A stretch of 50,539 nucleotides of DNA from Mycobacterium attenuatum (GTDB lineage Bacteria; Actinomycetota; Actinomycetes; Mycobacteriales; Mycobacteriaceae): positions 1 through 50,539 of the forward strand of contig NZ_UPHT01000175.1 of NCBI RefSeq assembly GCF_900566085.1, read 5' to 3'. Positions 17,701-26,081 of the stretch are shown in pieces. A program made the position numbers and the translations under genes. The notes under the pieces were generated by a model. It was not told where the DNA came from and searched no databases. It was given only the letters and a program-made list of their open reading frames with translations. Numbering within the stretch: position 1 is the stretch's first letter; the number at the start of each line of letters is the position of its first letter.

Positions 17701-20025
17701 GGTCTCGATGCCGTAGTCCTGCGAGTCGTCGAGGATCAGCTCGAGCACCGAATATCCCAGCTCGTCCTGGACCAGCGCGTCGACCTTTTCGATCCACTCG
17801 GCGAACACCGGGTTGCGCAGGTACAGGCTCTTGCCCATCTTGCGGTGCTGGGCGCCGAAGCCCGCGAGCACCCAGACGGGACCGTTGGTCACCGGCCCGT
17901 CGACGCTGAACACATTGGGCGCCTGCTTGCCGGCGGCGATGGCCCGCAGCCCCTTGATCGCTTCCTCGTGATTGTGGGCCAGCACCACCGCGCGGGAGCG
18001 GCCGTGGTTGCGTCGCGACAACGACCGCCCGATCGACTCCAGCGACGACGCCTGACCCTCGGGGCTTTCCATCCAGTCGGCCAGCTCGGCGGCGGCGGCC
18101 TTCTTACGCGAGGTCAGGAATGCCGACACGGCCAACGGAATCCACGGGTCGGAAACTTCTTCTGCCGCAAGCTCGGCCAGCGCAGCTTCCTTGAGCCGTA
18201 GCGCCTCCTCGGTGACGCCAGGCAGCTCGGGCTCTTCGTCCTCCTCGGCAGCGTGTGCGTCGGTGATGATGTTGCCGAAGTCGTCGAACCGTAGCGCGTG
18301 GCCTTCCAGAGCGGGCGCTTCGGACGGTGCCGCCCCGGCCGGCGCCCCTACTTCTGGCTCGGGTTCCCGCGCCTCTTTCTCCACCACGTCACGCGGCAAG
18401 ACCTCACGCACGACCACGTGCGCGTTGGCGCCGCCGAAGCCGAAGCTCGACACCCCGGCCACCGCGTAGCCGCCGTAGCGTGGCCAGTCGGCCACCGTGT
18501 CGATCACCTTCAGCCGCATCATGTCGAAATCGATGTAGGGGCTGGGCCCGGCGAAGTTGATCGACGGCGGCAGCTTGTCGTGCTGCAAGGCCAGCACCAC
18601 CTTGGCCATGCTGGCCGCACCCGCGGCCGACTCTAGGTGTCCCACATTGGTTTTCACCGCGCCCAGCAGCGCCGGACGGTCGGCCGGCCGGCCCTTGCCG
18701 ACGACCCGGCCCAGCGCCTCGGCCTCGATCGGGTCACCGAGGACGGTGCCGGTGCCGTGTGCCTCGATGTAGTCGATGGTGCGCGGGTCGATCCCGGCGT
18801 CCTTGTAGGCCCGGCGCAGCACGTCGGCCTGGGCGTCCTGATTGGGGGCGATCAGGCCGTTAGACCGGCCGTCGTGGTTGACCGCGCTGCCGGCGATCAC
18901 GGCCAGGATCTGGTCGCCATCGCGGCGGGCGTCGTCGATGCGCTTGAGCACCAGCATGCCGCCGCCCTCGGAGCGGGTGTAGCCGTCGGCGTCCGACGAG
19001 AACGACTTGATCCGCCCGTCGGGGGCCAGCACCTGCCCGATCTCGTCGAAACCCAGCGTCACCACCGGGGTGATCAGCGCATTGACACCCCCCGCCACCG
19101 CCACGTCGCATTCGCCGTTGCGCAGCGCCTGCACCGCCTGATGGGTGGCCACCAGCGAGCTCGAGCAGGCGGTGTCGACCGCGACCGACGGCCCCCTGAA
19201 GTCGTAGAAGTACGACACCCGGTTGGCGATGATCGACGTGGCGGTGCCGGTGATCGCATACGGGTGCGCGACCGTCGGATCCGACACGGCCAGGAAGCTG
19301 TAGTCATTGTTGGAGACGCCGACGTAGACGCCGACGGCCTGGCCGCGCAGGCTCGACGCCGGGATGCGGGCGTGTTCGAGCGCCTCCCAGGTCAATTCCA
19401 GCGCCATCCGTTGTTGCGGGTCGATGTTGTCGGCCTCGGTCTTGGCCACCGCGAAGAACTCCGAGTCGAAGCCCTTGATGTCGTTGAGGTAGCCGCCTCG
19501 GGTGCGCGCCTTGGCCACGCGCTCGGCCAGCCGAGGCTCTTCGAGGAACTCCGTCCAGCGGCCCTCGGGCAGGTCGGTGATGGCGTCGCGGCCTTCCAGC
19601 AGCGCCTGCCAGGTTTCGTCTGGAGTGTTCATGTCGCCGGGCAGCCGGGTCGACAAGCCAACGATCGCGATGTCGACCCGCTCGGCGGGACCCTTACGCG
19701 ACCAATCGACGACGTCGACGCCGTCATCGGCCGTTTCGGGCTCGCCCTCGATGATCCGCGTCGCCAACGACTCGATGGTCGGGTGCTGGAACGCCACCGC
19801 GACCGACAGCGTGACGCCGGTCAGGTCTTCGATGTCGGCGGCCATCGCCACTGCATCGCGCGATGACAGGCCCAGCTCCACCATCGGCACCGACTCGTCG
19901 ATCGAGTCCGGTGACTTCCCGACCGCCTTGCCCACCCAGTTGCGCAGCCACTGCCGCATCTCGGGGACCGTCATTTCGGTCTTGCTGGCAGGCACGTTCT
20001 CCTGCGGTTGATCTATGTCAGCCAT
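14734..20025 (-). CDS. pks13: Polyketide synthase Pks13, mycolic acid condensase
   Basis: 1763 residues (M. tuberculosis 1733). Condenses the meromycolyl chain activated by FadD32 with the carboxylated C24-C26 chain and hands the product to trehalose. Domains in order: N-terminal ACP with phosphopantetheine Ser55 (LGLSSRDA); KS from about 110 to 540 with Cys287 (DTACSSS); acyltransferase with Ser805 (GQSLGEA); C-terminal ACP with Ser1273 (LGLDSLMA); a Pro/Ala-rich linker; thioesterase from about 1490 with Ser1567 (GWSLGG). The ACP-TE linker is longer than in M. tuberculosis and accounts for part of the extra length. The frame is open up to 20103, but ATG 20025 (MADIDQPQENVPAS) matches the family start and is preceded by TGAGG, which also holds the fadD32 stop. 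Confidence 0.97.
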   Translation of the reverse strand: MADIDQPQENVPASKTEMTVPEMRQWLRNWVGKAVGKSPDSIDESVPMVELGLSSRDAVAMAADIEDLTGVTLSVAVAFQHPTIESLATRIIEGEPETADDGVDVVDWSRKGPAERVDIAIVGLSTRLPGDMNTPDETWQALLEGRDAITDLPEGRWTEFLEEPRLAERVAKARTRGGYLNDIKGFDSEFFAVAKTEADNIDPQQRMALELTWEALEHARIPASSLRGQAVGVYVGVSNNDYSFLAVSDPTVAHPYAITGTATSIIANRVSYFYDFRGPSVAVDTACSSSLVATHQAVQALRNGECDVAVAGGVNALITPVVTLGFDEIGQVLAPDGRIKSFSSDADGYTRSEGGGMLVLKRIDDARRDGDQILAVIAGSAVNHDGRSNGLIAPNQDAQADVLRRAYKDAGIDPRTIDYIEAHGTGTVLGDPIEAEALGRVVGKGRPADRPALLGAVKTNVGHLESAAGAASMAKVVLALQHDKLPPSINFAGPSPYIDFDMMRLKVIDTVADWPRYGGYAVAGVSSFGFGGANAHVVVREVLPRDVVEKEAREPEPEVGAPAGAAPSEAPALEGHALRFDDFGNIITDAHAAEEDEEPELPGVTEEALRLKEAALAELAAEEVSDPWIPLAVSAFLTSRKKAAAAELADWMESPEGQASSLESIGRSLSRRNHGRSRAVVLAHNHEEAIKGLRAIAAGKQAPNVFSVDGPVTNGPVWVLAGFGAQHRKMGKSLYLRNPVFAEWIEKVDALVQDELGYSVLELILDDSQDYGIETTQVTIFAIQIALGELLKHHGAKPAAVVGQSLGEAASAYFAGGLSLRDATRAICSRSHLMGEGEAMLFGEYIRLMALVEYSADEIKTVFKESEAFPDLEVCVYAAPTQTVIGGPPEQVDAIIARAEAEGKFARKFQTKGASHTQQMDPLLGELSAELQGIKAMSPTCGIFSTVHEGSYIKPGSEPIHDVEYWKKGLRHSVYFTHGIRNAVDSGHTTFLELAPNPVALMQVGLTTAAAGLHDAQLIPTLARKQDEVESMISTMAQLYVYGHDLDIWTLFSRATGPEDFADIPPTRFKRKEHWLDAHFSGDASVIMPGNHVALPDGRHVWEYAPRNGQTDLAALVRAAAAQVLSDAQLTAAEQRAVPGEGARLVTTMTRHPGGASVQVHARIDESFTLVYDALVARSGLESVLPAAVGAGTAIAAAAPVVPQVPQAPEEPEADTLTDSLTTRYLPSDVGRWSPDSGETIADRLGLIVGSAMGYEPEDLPWEVPLIELGLDSLMAVRIKNRVEYDFDLPPIQLTAVRDANLYNVEKLIEYAVEHRDEVTQLSEYQKNQTAEEIARAQAELLSGATVSTVTAPAPDPQAKPETQAPPGVPPPPTDPSGPSGNGQPNLKGAAEALNSEAVAKALNADVPPRDAAERVTFATWAIVTGKSPGGIFNPLPKLDDAAAAKMAQRLAERAEGPITAEDVLTAANIEALADKVRAYLEAGTIDGFVRTLRARAEGCTKPPVFVFHPAGGSTVVYEPLLNRLPADTPMYGFERVEGTIEERAAQYVPKLVEMQGDGPYILVGWSLGGVLAYACAIGLKRLGKNVAFVGLIDAVRAGEEIPQTKEEIRKRWDRYARFAEKTFNVTIPAIPYEQLEELDDEGQVRFVLDAVRESGVQIPAGIIEHQRTSYLDNRAIDTAQIQPYDGHVTLYMADRYHDDAIMFEPRYAVRQPDGGWGEYVSDLEVVPIGGEHIQAIDEPIIAKVGEHMSRALGNVEAEQRAP

Positions 20026-20032
20026 GGGAACC

Positions 20033-21922
20033 TCAGGACTCGGTGGCAAAGGCCGTCGGGGAACCGACGCCGCTGCGCAAGCTGCCGTCGACGTAGGCGG
20101 CACGGCACGCTCGGCGGCCGATCTTTCCGCTGGAGGTCCGCGGAATCGTGCCGGCGGACACCAGCAGCAGGTCCCGCACGGTCACCCCATGTCCAACGGC
20201 GATGGCAGCACGGATGTCGTCGGCGATGGGCTGGTATTCCAGCTTGTGGGTACCGGCAGCGCGTTCGGCGACGATCACCAGCTGCTCGGAGGTGTCCTCG
20301 GGGTCGAACTTCAGCCCGGCGTGCGGGTCGTCAAACACCTTCTGCGGCAACTGGTTGGCGGGCACCGAGAAGGCGGCCACATAGCCGACGCGCAAGGCCT
20401 TGTTGGACTCCTGCGCGGTGTACTCCAGGTCCTGCGGGTAATGGTTGCGGCCGTCGATGATGACCAGGTCCTTGATCCGGCCCGCTATGTAGAGGTGCCC
20501 CTTGAAATAGGTGCCGTAGTCGCCGGTGCGCACCCACAGACCGTCGTCGGGGGCACCCTCGGCGTGCGACTCGCTGATCCGCGACTTCAGAATGTTACGG
20601 AAAATCTGCGCGGAGTCTGCCTCCTTGCCCCAGTAGCCGATGCCCAAGTTGTTGCCGTGCAGCCAGATCTCGCCGATCTGCCCGTCCGGTAGCTCGGTGG
20701 CCGTCTCGGTGTCGACGATGACCGCCCACTCGTCGACGCCGACCTTGCCGGCGGAGACCTGCGCGACAGCGTTCGGCGAGTCGGCGGGCACCTCGACGAA
20801 ACGCTGCTTGTTGAGCTCGTCGCGGTCCACGTGGATGACGGTCGGCGGTTCGTTGGGCGCGGTAGTCGAGACGAACAGCGTCGCCTCGGCCAGACCGTAG
20901 GACGGTTTGACGGCGGTCTCCTTGAGACCGTAGGGCTTGAACGCCTCGTAGAACTTGCGCAGCGACGCCGGGGACACCGGCTCGCTGCCGTTGAGGATGC
21001 CCTTGACGTTGCTCAGGTCCAATGGTGGTTCGTCGTCGCGGGGTAGCCCGCGAACCGCCGCATGCTCGAAGGCAAAGTTCGGTGCGGCGGAGAACGTGCC
21101 CCCGGTTTCGCCGGGCTTACGCGCGAGTTCGCGAATCCAGCGGCCGGGCCGGCGCACGAACGCGGCCGGGGTCATGAAGGTGAAGCTGTGGCCCAGCACC
21201 GACGTCAACAGCACGGTGATCAGGCCCATGTCATGGAAGAACGGCAGCCAGCTGACACCGCGGTCGCCTTCTTGCCCTTCCAGGGCATGGAGCACCTGCA
21301 GCACGTTGGTCGGCAGGTTCAGATGGGTGATCTGCACGCCGGTCGGAGTGCGGGTCGATCCGGACGTGTACTGCAGATAGGCCGTGGTGGACTCATTCGC
21401 GTCGGGCTCCTGCCAGGTCGCGGCTACCTCGGTGGGAACCGCGTCGACGGCGATGACACGGGGCCGCTCCTTGGCCGAGCGGCTGCGGATGAACTTGCGC
21501 ACCCCCTCGGCCGAGTCGCTGGTGGTCAGAATGGTCGACGGGGTGCAGTCGTCGAGCACCGCGTGCAACCGGCCGACATGGCCCGGCTCGGCAGGGTCGA
21601 ACAACGGCACCGCGACCCGGCCGGAATACAGCGCGCCGAAGAACGAAATCAGATAGTCCAGGTTCTGCGGACACAAGATGGCGATGCGATCGCCGGGCTG
21701 GGTGACCTGCTGCAGACGCGCACCGACGGCACGGTTACGCGCGCTGAACTCCGACCACAGGATGTCGCGTTCGACGCCGTCCCGTTCGCTGGAGAAGTCC
21801 AGGAACCGGTAGGCCAGCTTGTCGCCACGCACCCTCGCCCACTTTTCGACGTGACGCACCAGGTTGGTGTTCTCCGGAAACCGGATTCTTCCATTCACGA
21901 TGAACGGGTTGTGGTACGCCAT
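20033..21922 (-). CDS. fadD32: Long-chain fatty-acyl-AMP ligase FadD32
   Basis: 629 residues. FAAL-type adenylating enzyme that converts meromycolic acid to acyl-AMP and loads it on the N-terminal ACP of Pks13. Motifs: P-loop-like YLQYTSGSTRTPTGV, YGLAEATL, the ATP-binding RTGDYG, and the C-terminal GRIKDLVIIDGRNHYPQDLE and TSSGKIGRRACR with the catalytic lysine. ATG 21922 (MAYHNPFIVNGRIRF) is chosen because AGGAGAGGG lies just upstream; a GTG at 21940 would add six residues. It is the first gene of fadD32-pks13-accD4, with pks13 beginning 7 nt after its stop. A 380-bp upstream region contains repeats that may regulate the operon. Confidence 0.96.
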   Translation of the reverse strand: MAYHNPFIVNGRIRFPENTNLVRHVEKWARVRGDKLAYRFLDFSSERDGVERDILWSEFSARNRAVGARLQQVTQPGDRIAILCPQNLDYLISFFGALYSGRVAVPLFDPAEPGHVGRLHAVLDDCTPSTILTTSDSAEGVRKFIRSRSAKERPRVIAVDAVPTEVAATWQEPDANESTTAYLQYTSGSTRTPTGVQITHLNLPTNVLQVLHALEGQEGDRGVSWLPFFHDMGLITVLLTSVLGHSFTFMTPAAFVRRPGRWIRELARKPGETGGTFSAAPNFAFEHAAVRGLPRDDEPPLDLSNVKGILNGSEPVSPASLRKFYEAFKPYGLKETAVKPSYGLAEATLFVSTTAPNEPPTVIHVDRDELNKQRFVEVPADSPNAVAQVSAGKVGVDEWAVIVDTETATELPDGQIGEIWLHGNNLGIGYWGKEADSAQIFRNILKSRISESHAEGAPDDGLWVRTGDYGTYFKGHLYIAGRIKDLVIIDGRNHYPQDLEYTAQESNKALRVGYVAAFSVPANQLPQKVFDDPHAGLKFDPEDTSEQLVIVAERAAGTHKLEYQPIADDIRAAIAVGHGVTVRDLLLVSAGTIPRTSSGKIGRRACRAAYVDGSLRSGVGSPTAFATES

Positions 21923-21950
21923 GCCGCCCTCTCCTGTCACAACACTGCTT

Positions 21951-22038
21951 GGTCGGCTACGCCGACAGGGTTACATCCGTGGTCGGCTCCGCCGACGAGT
22001 TACATCCGTGGTCGGCTCCGCCGACGAGTTACATCCGT
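21951..22038 (-). repeat. Three tandem 29-30 bp repeats, each with a hairpin, in the fadD32 upstream region
   Basis: Units lie at 21951-21980 (30 bp), 21981-22009 and 22010-22038 (29 bp each; the last two identical). Each unit carries the inverted repeat GTCGGC-N3-GCCGAC followed by a conserved TTACATCCGT. They lie 29-116 bp upstream of the fadD32 start, so they would be part of its 5' leader or promoter region. Confidence 0.85.
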
Positions 22039-22121
22039 GCGTGGTCCGGCCCCCAAGCGGCGCGCGCACGCACTGGCGCGCCGATTGTTGCCGGCTACGA
22101 CCCAACAGGGTCACCCACATG

Positions 22122-22139
22122 CTCTTAAATTTCTCTTAA
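22122..22139 (-). promoter_or_regulatory. Direct repeat CTCTTAA-N4-CTCTTAA, possible response-regulator site
   Basis: Two exact 7-bp copies with a 4-bp spacer (11-bp period) lie in the only AT-rich patch between the cutinase gene and fadD32, about 200 bp upstream of fadD32. This geometry (one helical turn) is that of OmpR/PhoB-family sites such as PhoP boxes, although the sequence is not the M. tuberculosis PhoP consensus. The regulator is not identified. The rest of the gap (21923-22302) shows no gene. Confidence 0.4.
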
Positions 22140-22302
22140 TGTTAAGGGGCGGGAGGCGACAGACCAAATCACAAGGTACCGCTGATCGCATTACGATCGG
22201 GGCACTACCGGTTGTGTCTTGGAGCCCCAATGCTGGCGGCGCTCCGATGCCAGGCTGTCTGGCCCACGCCGGCCCCACGGCGTTGGGGCCATCGATCCCA
22301 AC

Positions 22303-23349
22303 TCAGCCGTGTTTGGGATGCGGGGCCTTGTCGATGAGGTCATGCGCCCAGTTCAACGTCCATTGCGTCGCCGGCTGCCCGTCGGAGTTCCAGAATTCGG
22401 GGGTGGCGTACATCGCGTGGACGGGTTGCCCGGCGCCGCCGGCCAACGTATTGAGGGTGGTCGGCAGATTGGCGGGGCTGAACGCCTCCTGCGGGGCGGC
22501 ACAGATCAGATCGCCCTGGGCACATATCTCGTTGGTGCGACTGTCGAGCGCCCCGAAACCGCCCGGACGTGCGCCCGTCATCGTCAAGCCAAGCCCGGAC
22601 AGCACCGGCACCTCGTGCAGGGTGACCTCGGCGCCCTCACCAGGCGGGCTCGGCGGGATGTCGTTGCCCACCCCCGGCTGGCGACGGCCATCGGCGATCA
22701 GCGTCACCCCCAGCACCAGGTCGTCATCGACCGGTCCGCGGCCGTTGCCGATATCGCTGGCCACGTCGCCGGCGATCACCGCGCCCTGTGAGAAGCCGAT
22801 GATCACATAGCTGGTCAACGGGCATTTGTTATTCATGTCCGTCATGGCCTGCACCATCGCCCGAGTTCCCTCAGCCCGGCTTTCGTTGTAGGACATCTGA
22901 CCGTCGGAGCTGAGCGGATTGTGGAACTGCGCGGTGTAGGGAACCGTGTACGTCTGCACCCGCGACACGGGGAAATCCTGAGAGATCGGCCCGGTCACGT
23001 TGAGCAACAACGCCTTCGGAAACTGCACCGGGTTGAGCGGATTGTCCTGCGGTGACGACTCCCAGGTTCCGGGCACGGAGATCAACTGCACGTCCGGACA
23101 GGACGCATCCTGGAAGGCGGGGCGGGGCTTGCGTGGGTGCGACGTGGTGGGGCCCCCCGGCGTGAGCACTCCGGGCGGTACCGCACTGGGCGGTACCTCC
23201 TGGCGGCGCAGCATGATCACCCCGGCGACGATGACCAGCGCGACGACCGACGCCAGTGCACCGGCCGCAACCCAGGCGAGGATTCGCTGGCGGCGTCTCC
23301 TGAGCCGGGCATCACGGGAGTTCCTAGAATTCTTGGAATTCTGAGCCAT
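22303..23349 (-). CDS. culp6: Cutinase-family lipase/thioesterase (Rv3802c, Culp6 type)
   Basis: 348 residues; M. tuberculosis Rv3802c has 336. One N-terminal membrane anchor (RILAWVAAGALASVVALVIV) after a very basic, Asn/Ser-rich start, then a Pro-rich linker and the cutinase-like alpha/beta hydrolase. The nucleophile is Ser187 in VIIGFSQGAV; the DDDLVLGVTLIADGRR segment and the C-terminal His (PVHAMYATPEFW) fit the catalytic triad. Rv3802c is an essential envelope enzyme with phospholipase and thioesterase activity placed next to the mycolate genes. AGGAGA directly precedes the start. It is transcribed in the same direction as fadD32 but separated from it by 380 bp. Confidence 0.93.
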   Translation of the reverse strand: MAQNSKNSRNSRDARLRRRRQRILAWVAAGALASVVALVIVAGVIMLRRQEVPPSAVPPGVLTPGGPTTSHPRKPRPAFQDASCPDVQLISVPGTWESSPQDNPLNPVQFPKALLLNVTGPISQDFPVSRVQTYTVPYTAQFHNPLSSDGQMSYNESRAEGTRAMVQAMTDMNNKCPLTSYVIIGFSQGAVIAGDVASDIGNGRGPVDDDLVLGVTLIADGRRQPGVGNDIPPSPPGEGAEVTLHEVPVLSGLGLTMTGARPGGFGALDSRTNEICAQGDLICAAPQEAFSPANLPTTLNTLAGGAGQPVHAMYATPEFWNSDGQPATQWTLNWAHDLIDKAPHPKHG

Positions 23350-23583
23350 GTTCTCCTGCTAGCAGCGTCGGTGCGTCTGGGTACAGCGTGCGGTCGGCGG
23401 CGGGGTCGCGCATGCTCACCGCCGAGCCGCTCGAAGTCCACCCATACCGCGTCGGGGCCCCGGTAGCCCCGCGCTCGGCTGCACCACATACACGGTACCG
23501 GCTGGTGAGAACGTTCCAGTCCCGACGATGTTCCGCCGCGCGTGTTCGGGGCGCGCGCCGGTGAGGATCCCGCCGTCGGGTCG

Positions 23584-24489
23584 CTAGCGGATCGCGCCGA
23601 CGATATCGCCGGACATAGCACCCAGTTGCGCCGACCAGGAGCCCCAGCCGTTGTCGCCCCCACCAGGAAAGTCGAAGTGTCCGTTGTGCCCGCCGACCAC
23701 GCGATACTGCTGGTAGAACGACCGATTGTCACCCATTGCGGCACCGGCCTGGCCGATCATGGCAGCAGGATCGCTGGCCCCCATGTTGGTGGGACTCCAT
23801 ACCCACAACCGGGTGTTGTTCTGCGCCAGCAGAGCGACATGCACGCACGGGTCGTGCCACTTCCACCGACCCAACTGTGGGGCACCCCACATTCCATTGC
23901 CGTCCACACCGCCGAATTCCTGTAAGCCTGCCAGGATCGCGCCGTTGGTCGCGGTGCTCGACGGGTACAGGAATCCCGACAGCGACCCCGCGAAGCCGAA
24001 TCGATCCGGGTGGAACGCGGCCAGCGCCATCGCTCCGTAGCCCCCCTGAGCGGCGCCGACGGCGGCGTGACCGCCCGGTGCCAGGCCCTTGTTGGCCGCC
24101 AGCCAATCGGGAAGCTCACTGGACAGGAAGGTTTCCCATTGCTTGCTGCCGTCCTGCTCCCAGTTGGTGTACATGCTGTAGGCACCACCGGCCGGGGCGA
24201 CCACCGAGATTCCCTTGCCCGCCAAGGTGTTCATCGCATTACCCGCGGTAACCCAGTTGCTGACGTCCGGGCCGGCGTCGAAGGCGTCGAGCAGGTAGAC
24301 CGCGTGCGGACCGCCGCCCAGGAACGCGACCGGGATGTCGCGGCCCATGGCGCCCGACGGCACCATCAGGGTCTCGTAGGGGGCGGCTGTGGCCGCGCCC
24401 GTGGTTCCGGCCCCCGCCGTCACACCGGCCAATGCGATCGACAGCACCGCAACGCAGAGCAGCCGTAGCAACACCGACAGACCCCTCAT
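23584..24489 (-). CDS. fbpD: MPT51/FbpD, non-catalytic antigen 85 paralogue
   Basis: 301 residues from ATG 24489, preceded by GGAGGTGGAC; the longer frame to 24585 is unlikely. Signal peptide (LLRLLCVAVLSIALAGVTAG) followed by a mature start near APYETLMVPS, as in secreted MPT51. The alpha/beta-hydrolase fold of the antigen 85 family is evident (MGRDIPVAFLGGGPHAVYLLD, VVGGHNGHFDFP). Where antigen 85 has its nucleophile (GLSMA) this protein has GAAQGG, so the catalytic serine is missing, as known for MPT51. It is thought to bind carbohydrate or matrix proteins rather than transfer mycolates. It follows fbpA on the same strand but a strong hairpin stands between them. Confidence 0.94.
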   Translation of the reverse strand: MRGLSVLLRLLCVAVLSIALAGVTAGAGTTGAATAAPYETLMVPSGAMGRDIPVAFLGGGPHAVYLLDAFDAGPDVSNWVTAGNAMNTLAGKGISVVAPAGGAYSMYTNWEQDGSKQWETFLSSELPDWLAANKGLAPGGHAAVGAAQGGYGAMALAAFHPDRFGFAGSLSGFLYPSSTATNGAILAGLQEFGGVDGNGMWGAPQLGRWKWHDPCVHVALLAQNNTRLWVWSPTNMGASDPAAMIGQAGAAMGDNRSFYQQYRVVGGHNGHFDFPGGGDNGWGSWSAQLGAMSGDIVGAIR

Positions 24490-24583
24490 GTCCACCTCCA
24501 TCGTCCAGCGCTGCGACCGAGGCCCGGCCCGCAAGGTAGCTAACCACACCGTGCACGACGGGATAAAGGGGAGATAACAGACC

Positions 24584-24614
24584 AACGGCGGCGACCTTGG
24601 GGGTCGCCGCCGTT
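24584..24614 (-). terminator. Hairpin between fbpA and fbpD
   Basis: Perfect 13-bp stem AACGGCGGCGACC with a 5-nt loop and its complement. It begins about 40 nt past the fbpA stop. No U-run follows on the minus strand, the usual situation for mycobacterial terminators. It could end or attenuate fbpA transcripts before fbpD. Confidence 0.7.
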
Positions 24615-24654
24615 GATTGCGGACTTGTGACGCCTTGCGGACGCCTAGCTTGCT

Positions 24655-25686
24655 CTAGGTGCCCTGGGTGCTGCCGTTGCCGCCGCCGCCAGGCGTTGCG
24701 CCCAGTGTGTGCTGCATGTCGGGCTTCATGGCGTTGAGCTGAGCACCCCAGTACGGCCAGTCGTGGGTACCGTTCGCGTCGAAGTTGAACACCGCGTTGT
24801 GACCGCCGGCGGCGTTGTACGCGTCCTGGAACTTCAGGTTGCTGGTCCGCACGAAGCCCTCGAGGAACTTGGCGGGCAGGTTGTCGCCACCGAGGTCGGA
24901 CGGCTTGCCGTTGCCGCAGTAGATCCAGATGCGGGTGTCGTTGGCAACTAGCTTGCCGACCTGCAGCGTCGGGTCGTTGCGCTGCCACGCCGGGTCATCC
25001 TTGGGACCCCACATGTCGGAAGCCTTGTAGCCGCCGGCGTCACCCATGGCCAGGCCGATCAGCGACGGCCCCATCGCCTGTGACGGGTCCAGCAGTGCCG
25101 ACAGCGAGCCGGCGTAGATGAACTGCGCCGGGTGGTATGCGGCCAGGATCAACGCCGACGACCCGGCCATCGACAGACCCACCGCGGCACTGCCGGTCGG
25201 CTTGACCTGGCGGTTGGCCGACAGATACTGCGGCAACTCGCTGGTCAGGAACGTCTCCCACTTGTAGGTGGTGCAGCCGGCCTTACCGCAGGCCGGGTTG
25301 TACCAGTCGGAGTAGAAGCTGGACTGCCCGCCAACCGGCATGACCACCGAGATGCCCGACTGGTAGTACCACTCGAACGCCGGGGTGTTGATGTCCCAGC
25401 CGTTGAAGTCATCCTGGGCGCGCATACCGTCAAGCAGGTACAGCGCGGGCGAGTTCGCCCCACCGCTTTGGAACTGGACCTTGATGTCGCGACCCATGGC
25501 CGCCGAGGGCACCTGCAGGTATTCCACCGGCAGGCCCGGCCGCGAGAACGCACTCGCGGTCGCCGAACCGCCAGTGACGTCAACGACACCGACCAGACCC
25601 GTCAGCAGGGCCGCACCTACGGCTCCCACCATGAGTCGGCGCGGCATACCCGTCACGGCGCCACGAAACCTGTCAACAAGCTTCAT
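24655..25686 (-). CDS. fbpA: Antigen 85A, mycolyltransferase
   Basis: 343 residues. Secreted mycolyltransferase that makes trehalose dimycolate from two trehalose monomycolates and esterifies arabinogalactan; also a fibronectin-binding antigen. A 46-residue signal peptide ends ATASA, giving the typical mature start FSRPGLPVEYLQVPS. The nucleophile is Ser172 (mature Ser126) in GLSMAGSS; the disulfide pair is in ACGKAGC. The C-terminal tail is Gly-rich (TPGGGGNGSTQGT) and differs from M. tuberculosis, as usual between species. GAGGAAGCAAGG lies just before the ATG. Its donor, trehalose monomycolate, depends on the products of the neighbouring pks13/fadD32 genes. Confidence 0.97.
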   Translation of the reverse strand: MKLVDRFRGAVTGMPRRLMVGAVGAALLTGLVGVVDVTGGSATASAFSRPGLPVEYLQVPSAAMGRDIKVQFQSGGANSPALYLLDGMRAQDDFNGWDINTPAFEWYYQSGISVVMPVGGQSSFYSDWYNPACGKAGCTTYKWETFLTSELPQYLSANRQVKPTGSAAVGLSMAGSSALILAAYHPAQFIYAGSLSALLDPSQAMGPSLIGLAMGDAGGYKASDMWGPKDDPAWQRNDPTLQVGKLVANDTRIWIYCGNGKPSDLGGDNLPAKFLEGFVRTSNLKFQDAYNAAGGHNAVFNFDANGTHDWPYWGAQLNAMKPDMQHTLGATPGGGGNGSTQGT

Positions 25687-26081
25687 CCTTGCTTCCTCAT
25701 CCTCAATCTTTTAGGCGCATCCGGTGAATAGGGCGCATCCTCAACTACTTCAGACTGCGCGCGCTCGGCGTCGCAGTGCCCGTGTAGTCAACCACAACTT
25801 GGGGTCGGTTCTCTCATCGAGCACCGCGCCGAAAGCGTTAGCGGGCGGCGGTTCCGGGTGATTTTCGGGCCGCAAACAGCGGCTCGACGCCTCGTTTTCG
25901 CATGTGCCCGCGGTTCGGTGCCCGCAGGTGACAGCTCGAATGTGATGTTGCTGTCAGTCTCGCGCCCAACCAGGGCGCATGCGTCGCGGACGTCGGGTCG
26001 CAATTCGGCTGAAATTCTTCGCGGCAAGGCCCGCACGGCCCGAAAGTCCGGTCTGAATCACTCGCTATCACTCGCTATCGA
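25687..26081 (-). promoter_or_regulatory. fbpA upstream region with short direct repeats
   Basis: No convincing gene in these 395 bp; the small ORFs in it lack ribosome-binding sites and resemble nothing. The part next to fbpA must hold its promoter and leader and contains two copies of GGCGCATCC (25714-25722 and 25732-25740, 18-bp period). At the other end a 10-bp unit ATCACTCGCT occurs twice in tandem (26057-26076), immediately after the aftB stop. A -10 could not be fixed. Confidence 0.5.

Noticed and set aside
16405..18201. 598-residue open frame on + inside pks13
   Set aside because: Antisense to Pks13, whose domains and catalytic residues are all intact; the frame is open only because of high GC at third positions.
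21951..22038. CRISPR-like array
   Set aside because: The units are directly adjacent with no unique spacers, and there are no cas genes; it is a short tandem repeat.
23584..24489. A further active antigen 85 mycolyltransferase
   Set aside because: The nucleophilic serine is absent (GAAQGG), so it is MPT51-type.
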